Source: an uncultured Muribaculaceae bacterium
GTDB taxonomy: Bacteria; Bacteroidota; Bacteroidia; Bacteroidales; Muribaculaceae
NCBI GenBank assembly: GCA_938039795.1
Contig: CALHWU010000119.1
Location: forward strand, 1 to 14,198
Direction: 5' to 3'
Length of the DNA stretch: 14,198 nucleotides
The stretch's first letter is position 1; the number at the start of each line of letters is the position of its first letter. Position numbers and translations under genes: made by a program. The notes under the pieces are model-generated. The model searched no databases. It was not told where the DNA came from and worked only from the letters and a program-made list of their open reading frames with translations. Positions 12,521 to 14,198 of this stretch are shown here, piece after piece.

Positions 12521-13720
12521 ATGAGACCAATCCTTATTCTGGCCGCTCTGGCGGCCGCTCTCTCGGTGCAGGCTCAGGAAGCCGCCAAGACCGATTCAGT
12601 AGAGGGCTTCAAGTTTACCGACGTCAAGACGGTGAAGACCAATCCTGTGCGCGACCAGAACAAGTCGGGCACATGCTGGTGCTTCTCGAGCAATTCGTTT
12701 TTTGAGAACGAGATTATCCGCAAGGGTGGCAAACCGGTGGATCTCTCCGAAATGTTCGTCGTATGGCACACCTATGACGACAAGGCCGACAAGTATATCC
12801 GCACCAACGGCAAGATCAATTTCTCTCAGGGCGGAAGCGGCCTCGACGTCCCGTATGTATGGGCTGCCTACGGCATGATGCCTGAAGAGGCCTACAAGGG
12901 TCTGAATTACGGCGAGGACAATCACGTGCACGGAGAGCTTGAGGCAGCCATGCAGGGTTATCTCGGAGCTATCAACCGCAAGCCCAACCGCCGTCTCTCC
13001 ACTGCCTGGCGCAAGGGGCTTCAGGGAATCCTCAACGCTTATTTCGGCGAGATACCGGCTACTTTCGAATACGAGGGACAGACCTATACCCCCCAGACGT
13101 TCGCACAGTCGCTCGGCATCAACCCCGACGACTATGCCACATTCACCTCGTTTACCCATCATCCGTTCGACAAACCCTTTGTCCTTGAAGTTTCCGACAA
13201 CTGGCTTGCCGGACAGTATATGAACGTTCCTCTGGCCGACCTCAAGGCTATTGTGGACAATGCCATCGACAAGGGCTATTCTGTAGCATGGGCAGCCGAC
13301 GTCAGCGAGGGCGGATTCAAGTGGAAGGAAGGTTTTGCAGTTATGCCGGCCGACAAAGATGAGGCTGACCTCGAAGGTACTGAGCTCTCGCGATGGGTGA
13401 AGCTTTCCGATGCAGAGAAAAACCGCGAGAAATTCGACGTAAAAGGTCCGGTCAAGGAGATTGAAGTGACACAGGATATGCGTCAGGAGATGTTTGACCG
13501 TCAGGAGACCACCGACGACCACGGTATGGAAATCGTAGGCGTGGCCACCGACCAGAACGGCAACCGCTATTATAAGGTGAAAAACTCATGGGATACCAAC
13601 CAGATTTACGATGGTTTCTTCTATGTTTCCGAGCCTTATTTCCTGTCGAAGACACTCAGCATTCTGGTTCACAAAGATGCTGTTCCCGATAAAATAGCAG
13701 CCAAAATCAACAGGAAGTAA
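12521..13720 (+). CDS. Secreted C1-family cysteine peptidase (PepC/bleomycin-hydrolase type)
   Basis: 399 residues. The signal peptide MRPILILAALAAALSVQA is cleaved before QEAA, so it acts in the periplasm or outside, unlike cytoplasmic PepC of Gram-positive bacteria. The papain-like triad is present: C52 in RDQNKSGTCWCFSSNSF, H334 in ETTDDHGMEIVG, and N355 in YKVKNSWDTN. DQNKSGTCW also provides the oxyanion-hole glutamine (Q46). The long insertions between Cys and His and the length match C1B/PepC (bleomycin hydrolase) peptidases, usually aminopeptidases forming self-compartmentalised oligomers. The residue after CW is Cys rather than the common Ser/Ala. It starts at an ATG behind its own promoter. 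A lipoprotein gene begins 36 bases after the stop with no terminator between, so the two may be co-transcribed. Natural substrate unknown, probably peptides. Confidence 0.95.
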   Translation: MRPILILAALAAALSVQAQEAAKTDSVEGFKFTDVKTVKTNPVRDQNKSGTCWCFSSNSFFENEIIRKGGKPVDLSEMFVVWHTYDDKADKYIRTNGKINFSQGGSGLDVPYVWAAYGMMPEEAYKGLNYGEDNHVHGELEAAMQGYLGAINRKPNRRLSTAWRKGLQGILNAYFGEIPATFEYEGQTYTPQTFAQSLGINPDDYATFTSFTHHPFDKPFVLEVSDNWLAGQYMNVPLADLKAIVDNAIDKGYSVAWAADVSEGGFKWKEGFAVMPADKDEADLEGTELSRWVKLSDAEKNREKFDVKGPVKEIEVTQDMRQEMFDRQETTDDHGMEIVGVATDQNGNRYYKVKNSWDTNQIYDGFFYVSEPYFLSKTLSILVHKDAVPDKIAAKINRK

Positions 13721-13756
13721 ACCTTCGTCAATTCCGTCGTACGCGGATTTGTGATC

Positions 13757-14198
13757 ATGGCAGAGTTGGCTCAAAAAAACATATTATTGTCGCGGTGGCT
13801 GCGTCATGCGGTTGCCGCGGCCATGATTTTAGTCGCCACATCCTGTGGCCGCGTTTCGCTGCCGTCTGTCCATGAGCCTGTATATCATTGTGAGGCTTAC
13901 GATGTGTGGCCTGACAGTATCGACTTCCATTCCGGTGTGATTGTCAAGGCTGCCGGCGATTCAGCCGTGCAGATAAGGGTAGAAGGGAACACACTGCGCG
14001 AGATCCGGTTGCCACACGTGGGCGAGGGTCCTGTGGTCACCACAGGCATAGCGGTGTTTGATGCCCTGTGTCGCCTCGAATCTGTCCATAGCCTCGATTC
14101 GGTGGTCTATTCGTCGTTGCTTCCATATGAACTGTATCTCAATCCGCTTTGTGGTAAAACCGGGATAGAGCTACTTGAAAACCGGGAGAAAAACGGAT
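13757..14198 (+). CDS. N-terminal part of an unrecognised lipoprotein (3' end outside window)
   Basis: The frame from the ATG at 13757-13759 stays open for 147 codons to the window edge. The N-terminus has basic residues (RWLRH), a hydrophobic run (AVAAAMILVATSC) and a cysteine at residue 30 followed by Gly, which reads as a lipoprotein signal. It is imperfect because the -3 position is Ala rather than Leu. The rest alternates hydrophobic and polar residues as in a beta-sandwich (YHCEAYDVWPDSIDFHSGVI, VQIRVEGNTLREIRLPHVGE), then DALCRLESVHSLDSVVYSSL. I do not recognise the family. It sits 36 bases after the peptidase stop, which suggests one transcript. The start could also be the ATG at residue 23, which would shorten the signal. 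Confidence 0.7.
   Translation, partial: MAELAQKNILLSRWLRHAVAAAMILVATSCGRVSLPSVHEPVYHCEAYDVWPDSIDFHSGVIVKAAGDSAVQIRVEGNTLREIRLPHVGEGPVVTTGIAVFDALCRLESVHSLDSVVYSSLLPYELYLNPLCGKTGIELLENREKNG

Noticed and set aside
12596..13522. Long minus-strand ORF (308 codons) opposite the C1-family peptidase
   Set aside because: The plus strand has the full catalytic triad and a signal peptide. The antisense frame is a side effect of G/C-rich third positions. The same holds for the long antisense frames over dnaA (10788-11699) and the MCE gene (9308-10045).

Overview
The window looks like chromosome of a gut-type member of the Bacteroidales. A Muribaculaceae-like genome is my best guess, at low confidence for the family. 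The evidence is: (i) repeated matches to the Bacteroidetes primary promoter, a TTTG-like -33 element, about 20 bases, then TAnnTTTG, sometimes matching exactly; (ii) almost no Shine-Dalgarno sequences ahead of starts; (iii) families typical of the phylum, including a NigD-like lipoprotein, a GldB-like lipoprotein, a sigma factor paired with a membrane-anchored beta-barrel protein, and an amidase next to an MCE protein. I see no phage, transposon, CRISPR, rRNA or tRNA signal.

Layout. Positions 2-355 (+) hold the tail of a TPR protein with a good terminator. Converging on it is a Crp/Fnr-family regulator (468-1172, -). An rfbA-rfbC pair follows (2902-1416, -), with a promoter directly before rfbA and a strong terminator after rfbC. 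Next, also on the minus strand, is a likely operon: NigD-like lipoprotein (5648-4896), ECF sigma factor (4831-4262), and a single-pass protein with a C-terminal barrel (4247-2988). It has a strong promoter and a leader of about 160 bases. Upstream lies a thioredoxin-fold protein lacking its redox cysteines (6510-6022, -), with a leader of about 150 bases that can form competing RNA structures and a clear terminator.

A GldB-like lipoprotein (7730-6789, -) diverges from a cell-wall amidase (7900-9141, +) and an MCE/MlaD-like protein (9179-10078, +). The two divergent promoters sit in a perfect 11-base inverted repeat. dnaA (10461-11849, +) stands alone behind its own promoter. A separate small transcription unit of about 465 bases follows, with a textbook promoter and terminator. 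It carries a 103-codon ORF I do not recognise and many hairpins. The window ends with a secreted C1-family (PepC/bleomycin-hydrolase type) cysteine peptidase (12521-13720, +) and the start of an unrecognised lipoprotein running off the edge.

How they fit together. Most products belong to the envelope: dTDP-rhamnose precursor synthesis, peptidoglycan cleavage, lipid transport, lipoproteins, and signalling through an ECF sigma factor. dnaA and the Crp/Fnr regulator are the exceptions. The least explained pieces are the small unit after dnaA, the structured leader of the degenerate thioredoxin, and the gldB/amidase inverted-repeat promoter region.
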